Positions 27,382 to 37,071 of a DNA stretch of 64,000 nucleotides are shown here, one piece after another; position 1 is the first letter of the stretch; every line of letters begins with the position of its first letter. Both the position numbers and the translations under genes were made by a program. Origin of the DNA: Arabiibacter massiliensis (GTDB lineage Bacteria; Actinomycetota; Coriobacteriia; Coriobacteriales; Eggerthellaceae). The DNA is taken from positions 496,001 through 560,000 of the forward strand of contig NZ_LT827021.1 of assembly GCF_900169505.1 (NCBI RefSeq). Reading direction: 5' to 3'. The notes beneath the pieces were generated by a model. The model had not been told where the DNA came from. It made no database searches and saw only the letters and a list, made by a program, of their open reading frames with translations.

Positions 27382-27669
27382 ATGGCTAGCAAGCTCAGCA
27401 TCAGCAAGGAGCGCACCGCCGAGCTCGTCAAGGAGTACGGCAAGGGCGAGGGCGACTCCGGCAGTCCCGAGGTGCAGGTGGCGATCCTCACCGAGCGCAT
27501 CCGCAACCTCACCGAGCACCTCAAGGTGCACAAGAAGGACAACCACACCCGTCGAGGCCTCATGATGCTCCTCGGCAAGCGCCGCGGCCTTCTGAAGTAC
27601 ATCAAGAACCGCGACATCGAGGATTACCGTTCGCTCATCAAGAAGCTCGGTATCCGCGACACCATCTAG
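27382..27669 (+). CDS. rpsO: 30S ribosomal protein S15
   Basis: 95 residues (family about 89). Core motifs [47 protein letters not shown] and [15 protein letters not shown] are present. S15 is a primary 16S rRNA binder needed for assembly of the central domain. AAAGGTGG precedes the ATG. A TACAAT -10 box is near 27248. rpsO-pnp is a conserved pair; a terminator hairpin stands between them. Confidence 0.97.
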   Translation: MASKLSISKERTAELVKEYGKGEGDSGSPEVQVAILTERIRNLTEHLKVHKKDNHTRRGLMMLLGKRRGLLKYIKNRDIEDYRSLIKKLGIRDTI

Positions 27670-27675
27670 CCACGT

Positions 27676-27703
27676 ACGAGAGCCCGCGCGAGCGGGCTCT
27701 CGT
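27676..27703 (+). terminator. rpsO terminator
   Basis: 12-base perfect stem (ACGAGAGCCCGC at 27676-27687 with its complement at 27692-27703) and a GCGA tetraloop, seven bases after the rpsO stop. There is no long T run, so it may allow partial readthrough into pnp. Confidence 0.75.
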
Positions 27704-27889
27704 ATACCGCCCGGCCCCGATGGGGGAGGGCGGTTCGGAAAGCGCAGCCGGAAGCGGAAGCTTCCTTCTGTATAGAGCGGTCGGGCGCGCAAGGGCGCGC
27801 CTGCTCGCGGCGGCCGGCATAGGAGCCGGCGCGTCGAAGAAGCTTGGCCGCACTAGGGCGTCCAAGGCAGAAGAGAAAGAAAGCAGAAC

Positions 27890-30130
27890 ATGGAAAAAAT
27901 CGTCGAATCCTTCGAACTGTACGGCAAGGAGTACCGCCTTGAGACGGGCGAGCTCGCCAAGCAGGCCACCGGCTCGGTCCTCGTGACGCAAGGCGACACG
28001 ACCGTGCTGGTGACGGCTGTCATCGGCCAGGAGAAGGACTATGACTTCTTCCCGCTCACGGTGGACTTCATCGAGAAGATGTACGCCGTGGGCCGGATCC
28101 CGGGCGGCTACCTCAAGCGCGAGGCGCGTCCGTCCGACAAGGGCACGCTCACGGCCCGCATGGTGGACCGCCCCATACGCCCCGGCTTCGTGGACGGCTT
28201 CAAGCGCGAGGTGCACGTGGTGTGCACCACCCTCGTGGTGGACAGCGTGAACCCGCCCGACACCGTCTGCGTGATGGGCGCCTCCGCGGCCCTCATGCTG
28301 GGCGCCGCGCCCTTCGACGGCCCGGCCGCCTGCGTGCGCATCGGGCGCGACGTGGAGACCGGCGAGTTCATCGTGAACCCCACGTTCGAGGAGTCCGAGA
28401 ACTCCGACCTGGAGCTCACCATCGCCGGCACGGCCGACTACATCTCCATGGTGGAGGCCGGCGCCGAGGAGATCTCCGAGGACGACATGCTGGCCGCCAT
28501 GACCTTCGGCCAGGAGGCCATCGCCGCGTTCTGCGAGGTGCAGCAGCGCTTCCTCGACCGCGCGAGCATCGAGCCGGTGGAGTGGGAGGTCCATGTGGCC
28601 GACCCGTCCATCGCAAGCCGCGTGGCCCCGTTCGAGGCCGAGATGTCCGCGGCCCTGCACGACGCCGACAAGCACTCACGCATGGCCAAGGTGGAGGCGC
28701 TCAAGGACCGCGTCAAGGCCGAGCAGTTCTCCGACGAGGAGCGCGCGGCCTGGAAGGGCGACATCGCCGCCGAGCTCAAGAAGCTCGAGAAGAAGGCCAT
28801 GCGCGCCATGGTCATCGCCACCGGCGAGCGCGCCGACGGCCGCCGCCCCGACGAGATCCGCCCGCTCTACATCAAGCCGGGCTACCTGCCCCGCGTGCAC
28901 GGCTCGGGCCTGTTCCAGCGCGGCCAGACCCAGGTGCTCTCGGTGGTGACGCTCGGCATGCTCAACGAGTGGCAGCGCCTCGACACCATCGACCCGGCCG
29001 AGGGCAAGCGCTACATGCACCAGTACAACTTCCCGCCCTACTGCACCGGCGAGGCCGGCCGCATGGGCGCGCCGAAGCGCCGCGAGATCGGCCACGGGGC
29101 GCTCGCCGAGCGCGCGCTTCTGCCGGTGATCCCCAGCGAGGACGACTTCCCCTACGCCATCCGCGTGGTGTCCGAGGTGCTCGAGTCCAACGGCTCGTCG
29201 TCCATGGCCTCCACCTGCGGAAGCACGCTCGCCCTCATGGACGCCGGCGTGCCCATCGCCGCGCCCGTGTCCGGCATCGCCATGGGGCTCATCAAGGAGG
29301 GCGACGACGTGGTCATCCTCTCCGACATCCAGGGCATCGAGGACTTCCTCGGCGACATGGACTTCAAGGTGTGCGGCACCGAGAAGGGCATCACGGCGCT
29401 CCAGATGGACAACAAGGCCCGCGGGCTTTCCGTCGACATCCTGGCCCGCGCGCTCGCACAGGCCAAGGAGGGCCGCGCCCACATCCTCGACGCCATGATC
29501 GAGACCATCTCCGCGCCGCGCGAGGAGCTCTCGCAGTTCGCGCCGCGCATCGAGACCATCCACATCCCCGTGGACAAGATCCGCGACGTCATCGGCAGCG
29601 GCGGCAAGGTGGTCCGCGGCATCCAGGAGGAGACGGGCGCCCAGATCGACATCCAGGAGGACGGCACCATCCACATCGCCGCCATCGAGGGCCCGGCGGG
29701 AGATGCCGCCAAGGCCATGATCCTCGGGATCGTCAAGGAGCCCGAGGTGGGCGAGGAGTTCGACGGCGAGGTCGTGGGCATCAAGGACTTCGGCGCGTTT
29801 ATCAAGCTCACGCCCGGCAAGGACGGCCTGCTGCACATCTCGCGCGTGGCCAACGGCCGCGTGGGCAAGGTGGAGGACGTGCTCGCGCTCGGCGACGTCG
29901 TGAAGGTGAAGGTGCTCGAGGTGGATCCGGGCTCGGGCAAGATCTCGCTCGACCGCCTCGACAAGCCGGACGCCCCCGAGGGCTCCGCGCCCGCCCGCAG
30001 CGAGCGCGGCGACCGCCCGCGCCGCGAGGACCGCGGCGATCGGGACAACCGCCCGGGCCGCAGCGGCCGCAACAGCGGCAGCGGCAATGGCAACGGCGGC
30101 CGCACCCCGCGCCGCCGCCACGACGCGTAA
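27890..30130 (+). CDS. pnp: Polyribonucleotide nucleotidyltransferase (PNPase)
   Basis: 746 residues. Two RNase PH domains (first with AMVDRPIRPGFVDGF, second with GLFQRGQTQVLSVVTLG and SNGSSSMASTCG), a linking helical domain, KH (RDVIGSGGKVVRGIQEETGA), and S1 (FDGEVVGIKDFGAFIKL). A final Arg/Gly/Asn-rich tail of about 45 residues may bind RNA. It degrades RNA 3-prime to 5-prime using phosphate. Its 3-prime flank has a strong bidirectional terminator. Confidence 0.97.
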   Translation: MEKIVESFELYGKEYRLETGELAKQATGSVLVTQGDTTVLVTAVIGQEKDYDFFPLTVDFIEKMYAVGRIPGGYLKREARPSDKGTLTARMVDRPIRPGFVDGFKREVHVVCTTLVVDSVNPPDTVCVMGASAALMLGAAPFDGPAACVRIGRDVETGEFIVNPTFEESENSDLELTIAGTADYISMVEAGAEEISEDDMLAAMTFGQEAIAAFCEVQQRFLDRASIEPVEWEVHVADPSIASRVAPFEAEMSAALHDADKHSRMAKVEALKDRVKAEQFSDEERAAWKGDIAAELKKLEKKAMRAMVIATGERADGRRPDEIRPLYIKPGYLPRVHGSGLFQRGQTQVLSVVTLGMLNEWQRLDTIDPAEGKRYMHQYNFPPYCTGEAGRMGAPKRREIGHGALAERALLPVIPSEDDFPYAIRVVSEVLESNGSSSMASTCGSTLALMDAGVPIAAPVSGIAMGLIKEGDDVVILSDIQGIEDFLGDMDFKVCGTEKGITALQMDNKARGLSVDILARALAQAKEGRAHILDAMIETISAPREELSQFAPRIETIHIPVDKIRDVIGSGGKVVRGIQEETGAQIDIQEDGTIHIAAIEGPAGDAAKAMILGIVKEPEVGEEFDGEVVGIKDFGAFIKLTPGKDGLLHISRVANGRVGKVEDVLALGDVVKVKVLEVDPGSGKISLDRLDKPDAPEGSAPARSERGDRPRREDRGDRDNRPGRSGRNSGSGNGNGGRTPRRRHDA

Positions 30131-30160
30131 AGGCCCCGCTTCTCAAAGCGCATCCGACGT

Positions 30161-30193
30161 CGAGCGGGCCCCAGGCTGCCTGGGGCCCGCTCG
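30161..30193. terminator. Bidirectional terminator after pnp
   Basis: A 15-base perfect stem (CGAGCGGGCCCCAGG at 30161-30175 with its complement at 30179-30193) and a three-base loop lie between pnp on + and a small membrane gene on -. Confidence 0.85.
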
Positions 30194-30197
30194 ATTC

Positions 30198-30404
30198 TCA
30201 GTGCGCGAGCGAAACCTGGAAGAGGGCGATCGCGAACAGGACGATCGACAAGATGATGACGATCATCCCGTTGCGCCTCGTCTTGGAAACCTGGCCGGGC
30301 TCGCCCCTCCGGTCCTTCTTGGTCGCCGTCGCCGGCGCCGCCACCATGAAAACGCCGAAGCCCAGTACGACGATGGGGAAGATCAGCATAAGGACATAGT
30401 ACAT
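30198..30404 (-). CDS. Small two-helix membrane protein
   Basis: 68 residues: helix 1 MYYVLMLIFPIVVLGFGVFM, a charged loop (ATKKDRRGEPGQVSKTRRN), helix 2 MIVIILSIVLFAIALF. The ATG at 30404 has GAAAGGC upstream; the longer open frame has no ribosome site. It stands alone on the minus strand between pnp and dapB, with its own terminator. Family not recognised. Confidence 0.7.
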   Translation of the reverse strand: MYYVLMLIFPIVVLGFGVFMVAAPATATKKDRRGEPGQVSKTRRNGMIVIILSIVLFAIALFQVSLAH

Positions 30405-30635
30405 CGAAACAGCCTTTCTCTCTCGGGCACCCGATCCCGGGCGAAGCCGCTTTTCCGGCACTTCGGAAAAGTATAGGGGATTCATAGGATTACCCTGCGC
30501 GAACCGCCCGTGATGAAACTGAAATTTTAACGACGCACGCAGGGCCTCCCATGCCATTCGAGACGGCGAGGCGGGTGCCCGGCGGCTCGCCGTGGTAGGA
30601 TGACGCTAAACGTTGAGCGAAAGGCAGGTTGCATC

Positions 30636-31409
30636 ATGATCAAGGTGGCGGTTTCCGGGTGCGCGGGGCGCATGGGCACGGCGGTGGTCGACGCGGTGCG
30701 CGCGGCCGACGACATGGAGCTCGTGTGCGGCATCGACCCGCACGGCGCGCAGGATGCGGGCTTTCCCGTGTATCCGACGGTGGCGGCGGCCATCGAGGCG
30801 TGGACGTTCGACGTGCTCGTGGACTTCACGCAGCCCGCGGTCGTGGCGGCCAACCTGCGCGAGGCGCTGCCGGCCGGCATCGACTGCGTCGTGGGCACGA
30901 CAGGGCTCTCCAACGATACGCTCGAGGAGCTCGCCGCGCTCGCGCCCGAGGGCACGTGCCTGTTCTACGCGCCCAACTTCACGACGGGCGCCGTGCTCAT
31001 GATGGAGTTCGCGAAGGCGGCCGCGCCGTACTTCCCCGAGGCCGAGGTCATGGAGTTCCATCACTGCAACAAGAAGGACGCGCCCTCGGGCACGGCGGTG
31101 CGCACGGCCCAGATCATCGCAGAGGCCCGCGACGGCCGCGCGAGCGAGGCGCCGGGCAACGAGACGGAGATCGAAGGCTGCGAGGGCGCGCGCGGCGCGC
31201 TCGTGGAGGGCGTGCCCGTGCACTCGGTGCGCTCGATGGGCTACGTGGCCAGCCAGGAGGTCGTGTTCGGCTCGTTCGGGCAGACGCTCTCCATCCGCCA
31301 CGACAGCTGGGACCGCGGCTCCTACATGCCGGGAGTCCTTCTGGGCATCCGCAGCGTGGGCGGCCGTTCGGGCCTGATTGTAGGTTTGGAGAACTTCATG
31401 GCGCGCTAG
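30636..31409 (+). CDS. dapB: 4-hydroxy-tetrahydrodipicolinate reductase
   Basis: 257 residues. NAD(P)H-binding N-terminus VAVSGCAGRMGTAVVDAV, DFTQPAVVAANL, GTTGLSND, FYAPNFTTGAVL, and the catalytic/substrate motif EFHHCNKKDAPSGTA. It catalyses the second committed step of lysine and diaminopimelate synthesis. The ATG at 30636 gives the canonical start. Followed by dapA. Confidence 0.96.
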   Translation: MIKVAVSGCAGRMGTAVVDAVRAADDMELVCGIDPHGAQDAGFPVYPTVAAAIEAWTFDVLVDFTQPAVVAANLREALPAGIDCVVGTTGLSNDTLEELAALAPEGTCLFYAPNFTTGAVLMMEFAKAAAPYFPEAEVMEFHHCNKKDAPSGTAVRTAQIIAEARDGRASEAPGNETEIEGCEGARGALVEGVPVHSVRSMGYVASQEVVFGSFGQTLSIRHDSWDRGSYMPGVLLGIRSVGGRSGLIVGLENFMAR

Positions 31410-31496
31410 CGCCCGACATGGCATAATAGCTGCACGAGTACGATTGTTCGATGAGCGCTGCGCGAAGGCCGCGCAGGTGGAAGGCAAGGTGGACGC

Positions 31497-32390
31497 ATGT
31501 CGCAAGAGCCCCGTTTCGGCCGCATGATACCGGCCATGGTCACGCCGTTCGACGAGAACCGCGATCTCGACCTGGACAAGGCGCAGGCGCTCGCCGCCCG
31601 CCTCGTGGACGGCGGCAGCGACTCGCTCATCATCAACGGCACGACGGGCGAGAGCCCGACCGTGTTCTATCCGCAGAAGATGAAGCTGTTCAGCGCCGTG
31701 GTGGAGGCCGTGGGCGACCGCGTGCCCGTCATCGCCAACGTCGGCGACAACTGCACGGCCGACACGGTGGATTTCGCCCGCGACGTGGAGAAGCTCGGCG
31801 TGGACGGCTTCATGTGCGTGGTGCCCTACTACAACAAGCCCCCGCAGGAGGGCATGTACCGGCACTTCCGCACCATCGCCGACGCGGTGGAGCTGCCCAT
31901 CATCCTGTACAACATCCCGGGCCGCTGCGTGGTGAACATGGAAGCGGAAACCACCCTGCGCCTCGCGCGCGACTGCGCCAACGTCGTGGCCGTGAAGGAG
32001 GCGTCGGGCAAGATGGACCAGATCAAGGCCATCGTCGAGGGCGCGCCGGAGGGTTTTTGCGTGTACTCGGGCGACGACTCGGCCACGCTCGACATCATGA
32101 GGCTGGGAGGCGCCGGGGTCATCTCGACCATCGGCAACGTGGCGCCCGCGCGCATGAAGGAGATCGTGGATCTGTGCGCCGTCGGCGACTGGGATGCCGC
32201 CGCCCAGGCCAACGAGCGCCTGATGCCGCTCATGACGGGGCTGTTCGAAACGTCGAACCCCATCCTCGTCAAGGAGGCCCTGAAGCTGCTCGGCTTCCCG
32301 GTGGGAGGCGTGCGCCTGCCGCTCGTGGACGCCACGCCCGAGCAGTCCGAGCGCCTGGCCGGCATCATGCGGGAAGTCGGCGTGCTGTAG
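31497..32390 (+). CDS. dapA: 4-hydroxy-tetrahydrodipicolinate synthase
   Basis: 297 residues. TIM barrel with GTTGESPTV, PYYNKPPQEGMYRHF, YNIPGRCVVNM, and the Schiff-base Lys in VAVKEASGKMDQ. It condenses pyruvate with aspartate semialdehyde. It sits 87 bases after dapB with a CATAAT -10 box near 31424 between them, so it may have its own promoter. Confidence 0.96.
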   Translation: MSQEPRFGRMIPAMVTPFDENRDLDLDKAQALAARLVDGGSDSLIINGTTGESPTVFYPQKMKLFSAVVEAVGDRVPVIANVGDNCTADTVDFARDVEKLGVDGFMCVVPYYNKPPQEGMYRHFRTIADAVELPIILYNIPGRCVVNMEAETTLRLARDCANVVAVKEASGKMDQIKAIVEGAPEGFCVYSGDDSATLDIMRLGGAGVISTIGNVAPARMKEIVDLCAVGDWDAAAQANERLMPLMTGLFETSNPILVKEALKLLGFPVGGVRLPLVDATPEQSERLAGIMREVGVL

Positions 32391-32541
32391 GCGCGCCGCA
32401 CGGAAGAGGGAAGAGAGCGCGGGCGGCGACGCCCGCGCATGAATATAAGGACATCGCGCGCACCGCGCGGAGAGGTCGGCATGCCCGGCCTTGCGCTGCA
32501 TGAAGCGGCCCGCGAAGCGCGCAGAGAAGCGAAGGAAGCAT

Positions 32542-34437
32542 ATGGAACAGCAGAACAACGAGCGCCCCGAGCGCGAACAGGGCCGCGGGCAGCGCAACCG
32601 CTCGCAGGGCGGCAAAGGCGCCGCCCGCGCGGCCGAGGACAAGAAGACGCGCTCGTACAAGCACGTGCAGCTCGAGCACAAGCGCCCCCAGCTCTCGAAG
32701 GGCGCGCAGGGCCAGGGCGGCCAGCAGCGGCAGGGAGGCCAGCAGAACGCGCGGCGCGACTTCGCCTCGCCGAAGAAGGACCCGAACGCCGCGCTCAAGA
32801 TCATCCCGCTCGGCGGCCTCGACGCCATCGGCAAGAACATGACCGTGTTCGAGTGCAAGGGCGACATGATCCTCGACGACGCGGGGCTCATGTTCCCCGA
32901 CGACAACCACCCGGGCGTCGACCTCATCCTGCCCGACTACACCTACGTGCTCGAGAACGCCGACAAGCTGCGCGGCATCATCATCACGCACGGCCACGAG
33001 GACCACACGGGCACGCTGCCCTACCTGCTCAAGGACCTCGACCGGAGCGTGCCCATCTACGGCACGAAGATGACGCTCGGCCTCATCGAGGGCAAGTTCG
33101 CCGAGCACAAGATCAAGAACGCGAAGCTCATCGAGATCAAGCCCGGCGACCAGATCAAGCTCGGCTGCTTCACGGCCGAGTTCTTCGCCGTGAACCACTC
33201 CATCCCGGGCGCGGTGGGCGTGTTCTTCCAGAGCCCGGCCGGAAACGTGCTGCACACGGGCGACTTCAAGCTCGACCAGACGCCCATCGACGGCGTGACC
33301 ACCGACTTCGGCGCGCTCTCCAAGTTCAGCCAGATGGGCGTCGACCTCATGATGAGCGACTCCACCAACGCCCAGAACCCCAACTTCACGCCTTCCGAGG
33401 CCGAGGTGGGCAAGGAGCTGGCCAAGATCATCGCCCAGGCGAAGGGCCGCGTCATCATCGCCTCGTTCGCGAGCCACATCCACCGCATGCAGCAGATCTG
33501 CGACGCGGCGGTGGCCAACGGCCGCAAAGTGGTGGTCACGGGCCGCTCGATGATCCAGAACACCGACATCGCGCGGCGCCTCGGCTACCTCAACATCTCC
33601 GACGCGGACATCCTGGACGCCTACGACCTCAAGGGCATCCCCGCCGACCAGGTGGTCATCATGTGCACGGGCAGCCAGGGCGAGCCGCTCTCGGCGCTCG
33701 CGCGCATCGCCAACGGCGAGCACCGCACCATCCAGATGGACGAGGGCGACACCGTCATCGTGTCGGCCACGCCGGTGCCCGGCAACGAGAAGGCGGTCAC
33801 GCGCGTCATCAACGGCCTAGCCAAGATCGGCGCGGACGTCTACGACAAGAACCGCGCGCGCGTGCACGTGTCCGGCCACGCCGGCGCCGAGGAGCTGAAG
33901 CTCGTGCTGTCCATCGTCCGGCCCAAGGCCTTCATGCCGGTGCACGGCGAGGCCACGCACCTGCGGGCCCACGCCCGTTTGGCCGAGGCCACGGGCGTGC
34001 CGTCGGACAACGTGTTCATCTGCGAGAACGGCGAGTCGCTCGAACTGACGGCCCGCGGCGTGCGCCGCGGCGAGACCGTGCAGTCGGGCATCGTGTTCGT
34101 GGACGGCCTGTCGGTGGGCGACACCTCGCAGGACGTCCTCGACGAGCGCAGCGCGCTCGCGGCCCAGGGCTTCGTGGCCGTGGCGGCCGCGGTGTCCGGC
34201 AAGCGCAAGGACGTCGCCGGGAGCGTGCAGGTGGAGATGCACGGCATCACGGGCGGCGACGACGAGTTCCTCGTGCGCGAGGCGCAGACCACCGTGCGAA
34301 ACGCCCTCCTTCGCCAGCTCGGCAAGGCCGGCGGCCAGAAGGAGCTCAAGAAGGCCGGCCGCGACGCGCTTCTGTCGCTTCTGTGGGAGCGCACGAAGAC
34401 GCGTCCCATGGTGGTGGTGAACTTGCTGGAGGTTTAG
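32542..34437 (+). CDS. rnj: Ribonuclease J
   Basis: 631 residues. A basic, Gln/Arg-rich N-terminal extension of about 80 residues precedes the metallo-beta-lactamase and beta-CASP core: THGHEDHTGTLPYLL, VNHSIPGAVGV, HTGDFKLDQTP, DSTNAQNPNFT, CTGSQGEP, and HVSGHAGAEELKL, with a C-terminal domain. RNase J is both an endonuclease and a 5-prime exonuclease acting in mRNA turnover. The ATG at 32542 has GAAGGAAG upstream. Lies downstream of dapA as in other Actinobacteria. Confidence 0.95.
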   Translation: MEQQNNERPEREQGRGQRNRSQGGKGAARAAEDKKTRSYKHVQLEHKRPQLSKGAQGQGGQQRQGGQQNARRDFASPKKDPNAALKIIPLGGLDAIGKNMTVFECKGDMILDDAGLMFPDDNHPGVDLILPDYTYVLENADKLRGIIITHGHEDHTGTLPYLLKDLDRSVPIYGTKMTLGLIEGKFAEHKIKNAKLIEIKPGDQIKLGCFTAEFFAVNHSIPGAVGVFFQSPAGNVLHTGDFKLDQTPIDGVTTDFGALSKFSQMGVDLMMSDSTNAQNPNFTPSEAEVGKELAKIIAQAKGRVIIASFASHIHRMQQICDAAVANGRKVVVTGRSMIQNTDIARRLGYLNISDADILDAYDLKGIPADQVVIMCTGSQGEPLSALARIANGEHRTIQMDEGDTVIVSATPVPGNEKAVTRVINGLAKIGADVYDKNRARVHVSGHAGAEELKLVLSIVRPKAFMPVHGEATHLRAHARLAEATGVPSDNVFICENGESLELTARGVRRGETVQSGIVFVDGLSVGDTSQDVLDERSALAAQGFVAVAAAVSGKRKDVAGSVQVEMHGITGGDDEFLVREAQTTVRNALLRQLGKAGGQKELKKAGRDALLSLLWERTKTRPMVVVNLLEV

Positions 34438-34439
34438 GC

Positions 34440-34474
34440 TATAATAGCCGCATGCGCTTCCGCGCGCATGCGGC
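34440..34474 (+). promoter_or_regulatory. ftsK promoter with a 5-prime-end hairpin
   Basis: A perfect TATAAT at 34440-34445 is followed by an 11-base stem-loop (GCCGCATGCGC at 34447-34457 with its complement at 34464-34474), so the predicted transcript begins almost at the hairpin. The TATAAT overlaps the end of the rnj gene region. Confidence 0.55.
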
Positions 34475-34487
34475 CGTGAGCGGCTGA
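34452..34487 (+). CDS. Possible 11-residue leader peptide upstream of ftsK
   Basis: ATG at 34452, six bases after TATAAT, opens MRFRAHAAVSG and a TGA stop. The position matches the leaderless starts of holA and phoH. It overlaps a strong hairpin. It could be a leader peptide or chance. Confidence 0.25.
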   Translation: MRFRAHAAVSG

Positions 34488-34535
34488 AACACACTCGTCA
34501 AACGCAGAAGAAACGCAGCACGAAGGAGACAGGGC

Positions 34536-37058
34536 GTGGCCCGACAGTCAGCATCCGCACAGAGTTCGAAGGGGAGCAAGCCGTCTTCCAAGCCGAAGGC
34601 GCGCGCGTCCTCCCCGGCACAGAAGCAGGCCCAGAAGGGAAGGGCGTCCCGCGCGCAGGCGGTCGAGCAGCCGCGCCTGTTCGACGAGCGCGTCCGCCGC
34701 GACATCACGGGGGTGGCGATCTCCGTGCTCGCCGTCGTGCTGTTCGTGGCCGCGGTGATGCCCTCGAGCGCCATCGTCACGTCCTTCGTGTCCCAGGCCC
34801 TGCACCTCACGCTGGGCCTCGGGGCCTACCTGCTGCCGTTCTTCCTGCTCGTCATCGGCGCGAGCTTCCTCGCGCGCTTCGAGCGCGAGCGCGTTCCTCT
34901 GCGCGTGGCCGTGGGCCTCGTCATGATCTTCGTCGCGGTGCTCGCGCTCCTGGCGCTGTTCACGCCCCAGCCTACGCCCGACTCGACGGAGCTTCTGTTC
35001 GAGCCCGACCAGCTGGCCGCCCGCGGTGGCTACGTGGGGGCGGGCATCGCCTGGGCGGGCCTGAGCCTGTTCGGGCAGGCGGTGTCGTGCATCATCCTGG
35101 CCGGCGTCATCCTGGCGGGCCTCGTGGTCATCGGGTTCTCGCTTTCCAAGCTCGTCGAGCGCGTGCAGGACGCCCGCGCCGCGCGGGCGGAGGAGGACGC
35201 GGCGGCCGACGTGCTGGCGGCCCCGCCTTTCGCGCGCGTGAAGCGCTCCTCGAGCGCCAAGGTGCCCGTGGTGCCCACGATGGGGGAGGCCTTCGAGGCG
35301 GGCGCGACCAACGTGCTGCCGCGCGAGGCCGGCAAGGAGCGCCCCTCGAAGCCCCGCCGGGCCTCGCAGTCCCTCTCGTCGCAAGCAGCGGCCACCCGCC
35401 GTCTGCCCGCCGAAACGGTCGGCGACGCCCCGCAGGCGCTCACGCGCAAGCTCGGCCGCAAGCACGATAAGGACGCCCCGGCCGCGTCCGCGAAATCTTC
35501 GGCGGCCTCCACGCCGCTCGCCACCCCGCGTCCCGCCGACGGCTTCACGCTGCCTCCCATGGACCTGCTCGCCACCTCGAAGAACCCCAAGAAGGACCTC
35601 GCCAACGACGCCGAGCTCAAGGAGACGGCGCTCTGCCTGCAGGAGACGCTCGAGAGCTTCAGCATCTTCGCCGAGGTCGTGGGCTGGGTGGCCGGCCCCA
35701 CGGTGACGCTCTTCAAGGTGGACCTGCCCGCCGGCGTGCGCGTGAGCCGCATCACGGCGCTCGAGCAGGACATCGCGCTCGCGCTCGCGGCGCCGGGCGT
35801 GCGCATCTTCGCGCCCATCCCCGGCACGAACTACGTCGGCATCGAGGTGCCGAACCGCACGCGCCAGACCGTGCTCCTCGGCGACGTGCTCAAGGACGCG
35901 GGGGAGGGCCCCTTGCAGGTGGCCATCGGCAAGGACGTCGAGGGCCGCTCCATCGTGTCCGACCTGGCCAAGATGCCCCACCTGCTCATCGGCGGCACCA
36001 CGGGCTCGGGCAAGTCGGTGTCGGTGAACGCCATGATCATGTCCATCCTCATGCGCGCCACGCCCGCCGAGGTGCGCTTCATCATGATCGACCCCAAGCG
36101 CGTGGAGTTCACGCCTTACAACGGCATCCCGCACCTCTACGTGCCGGTGGTCACCGAGGCCCGCGAGGCCGCGAGCGCGCTGTCGTGGGGCGTGGCGGAG
36201 ATGGAGCGGCGCCTCAAGGTGTTCTCCAAGGCCGGCGCGCGCAACATCGGCCAGTTCAACGCCAAGGTGCAGGCGGAGATCGCCGCGCAGGAGAAGGCGC
36301 GCGCGGCCGGCGAGGAGCCTCCCGCCGGCGAGCTGGGCGCGGAGCTTCCCTATATCGTCATCATCATCGACGAGCTCGCGGACCTCATGATGAACGTGGG
36401 CAAGGAGGTGGAGTTCTCCATCAGCCGCATCGCGCAGCTCGCGCGCGCTGCCGGCATCCACCTGATCGTGGCCACCCAGCGCCCGTCCACCAACGTGGTG
36501 ACGGGCCTGATCAAGGCCAACATCACGAACCGCATCGCGTTCAACGTGGCCTCCGGCATCGACAGCCGCGTGGTGCTCGACACGCCCGGAGCCGAGCGGC
36601 TCATCGGCCTCGGCGACCTTCTGCTCTCCAAGCCCGAGTACCCCAAGCCCCAGCGCATCCAGGGCTGCTACGTGTCGGAGGACGAGATCAACGCCGTGGT
36701 GGAGATGCTCAAAGAGCAGGGCGAGCCCGAGTACCATTCCGAGATCCTCTCGACGAACCTCATCACGCTCGGCGCGTCGGCACCCGACGGCAGCGGCGGC
36801 GGATGCGACAGCGACGACCCCCTCATCTGGGAGGCCGCCGAGATCGTGGTGTCGAGCGGCCTCGGGTCGACCTCGAACATCCAGCGCCGGCTCAAGGTGG
36901 GCTATTCGCGCGCAGGGCGTATAATGGACATGTTGGAAGAGAAGGGCGTCGTGGGGCCGCCGAACGGCAGCAAGCCCCGCGAGGTGCTCGTGGACGCCAT
37001 GGAGCTGGAGACGTTGAAGGCCTTCGAAGCCCATGACGCCGACAGCTCGGACGAATGA
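34536..37058 (+). CDS. ftsK: DNA translocase FtsK/SpoIIIE
   Basis: 840 residues. Four or so N-terminal membrane helices (residues about 50-185), a low-complexity linker, the alpha/beta motor with Walker A GGTTGSGKSVSVNAM near residue 486 and Walker B IIIDELADLMM, and a C-terminal gamma winged helix (SSGLGSTSNIQRRLKVGYSRAGRIMDMLEEKGVVGP). It moves chromosomal DNA through the division septum. The GTG at 34536 has GAAGGAGA upstream. Confidence 0.96.
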   Translation: MARQSASAQSSKGSKPSSKPKARASSPAQKQAQKGRASRAQAVEQPRLFDERVRRDITGVAISVLAVVLFVAAVMPSSAIVTSFVSQALHLTLGLGAYLLPFFLLVIGASFLARFERERVPLRVAVGLVMIFVAVLALLALFTPQPTPDSTELLFEPDQLAARGGYVGAGIAWAGLSLFGQAVSCIILAGVILAGLVVIGFSLSKLVERVQDARAARAEEDAAADVLAAPPFARVKRSSSAKVPVVPTMGEAFEAGATNVLPREAGKERPSKPRRASQSLSSQAAATRRLPAETVGDAPQALTRKLGRKHDKDAPAASAKSSAASTPLATPRPADGFTLPPMDLLATSKNPKKDLANDAELKETALCLQETLESFSIFAEVVGWVAGPTVTLFKVDLPAGVRVSRITALEQDIALALAAPGVRIFAPIPGTNYVGIEVPNRTRQTVLLGDVLKDAGEGPLQVAIGKDVEGRSIVSDLAKMPHLLIGGTTGSGKSVSVNAMIMSILMRATPAEVRFIMIDPKRVEFTPYNGIPHLYVPVVTEAREAASALSWGVAEMERRLKVFSKAGARNIGQFNAKVQAEIAAQEKARAAGEEPPAGELGAELPYIVIIIDELADLMMNVGKEVEFSISRIAQLARAAGIHLIVATQRPSTNVVTGLIKANITNRIAFNVASGIDSRVVLDTPGAERLIGLGDLLLSKPEYPKPQRIQGCYVSEDEINAVVEMLKEQGEPEYHSEILSTNLITLGASAPDGSGGGCDSDDPLIWEAAEIVVSSGLGSTSNIQRRLKVGYSRAGRIMDMLEEKGVVGPPNGSKPREVLVDAMELETLKAFEAHDADSSDE

Positions 37059-37071
37059 CGAGGTGGCTCAG

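Noticed and set aside
28676..30121. Long antisense ORFs opposite pnp, lepA, ftsK and other genes
   Set aside because: They are shadow frames caused by high GC in third positions and show no domain features.
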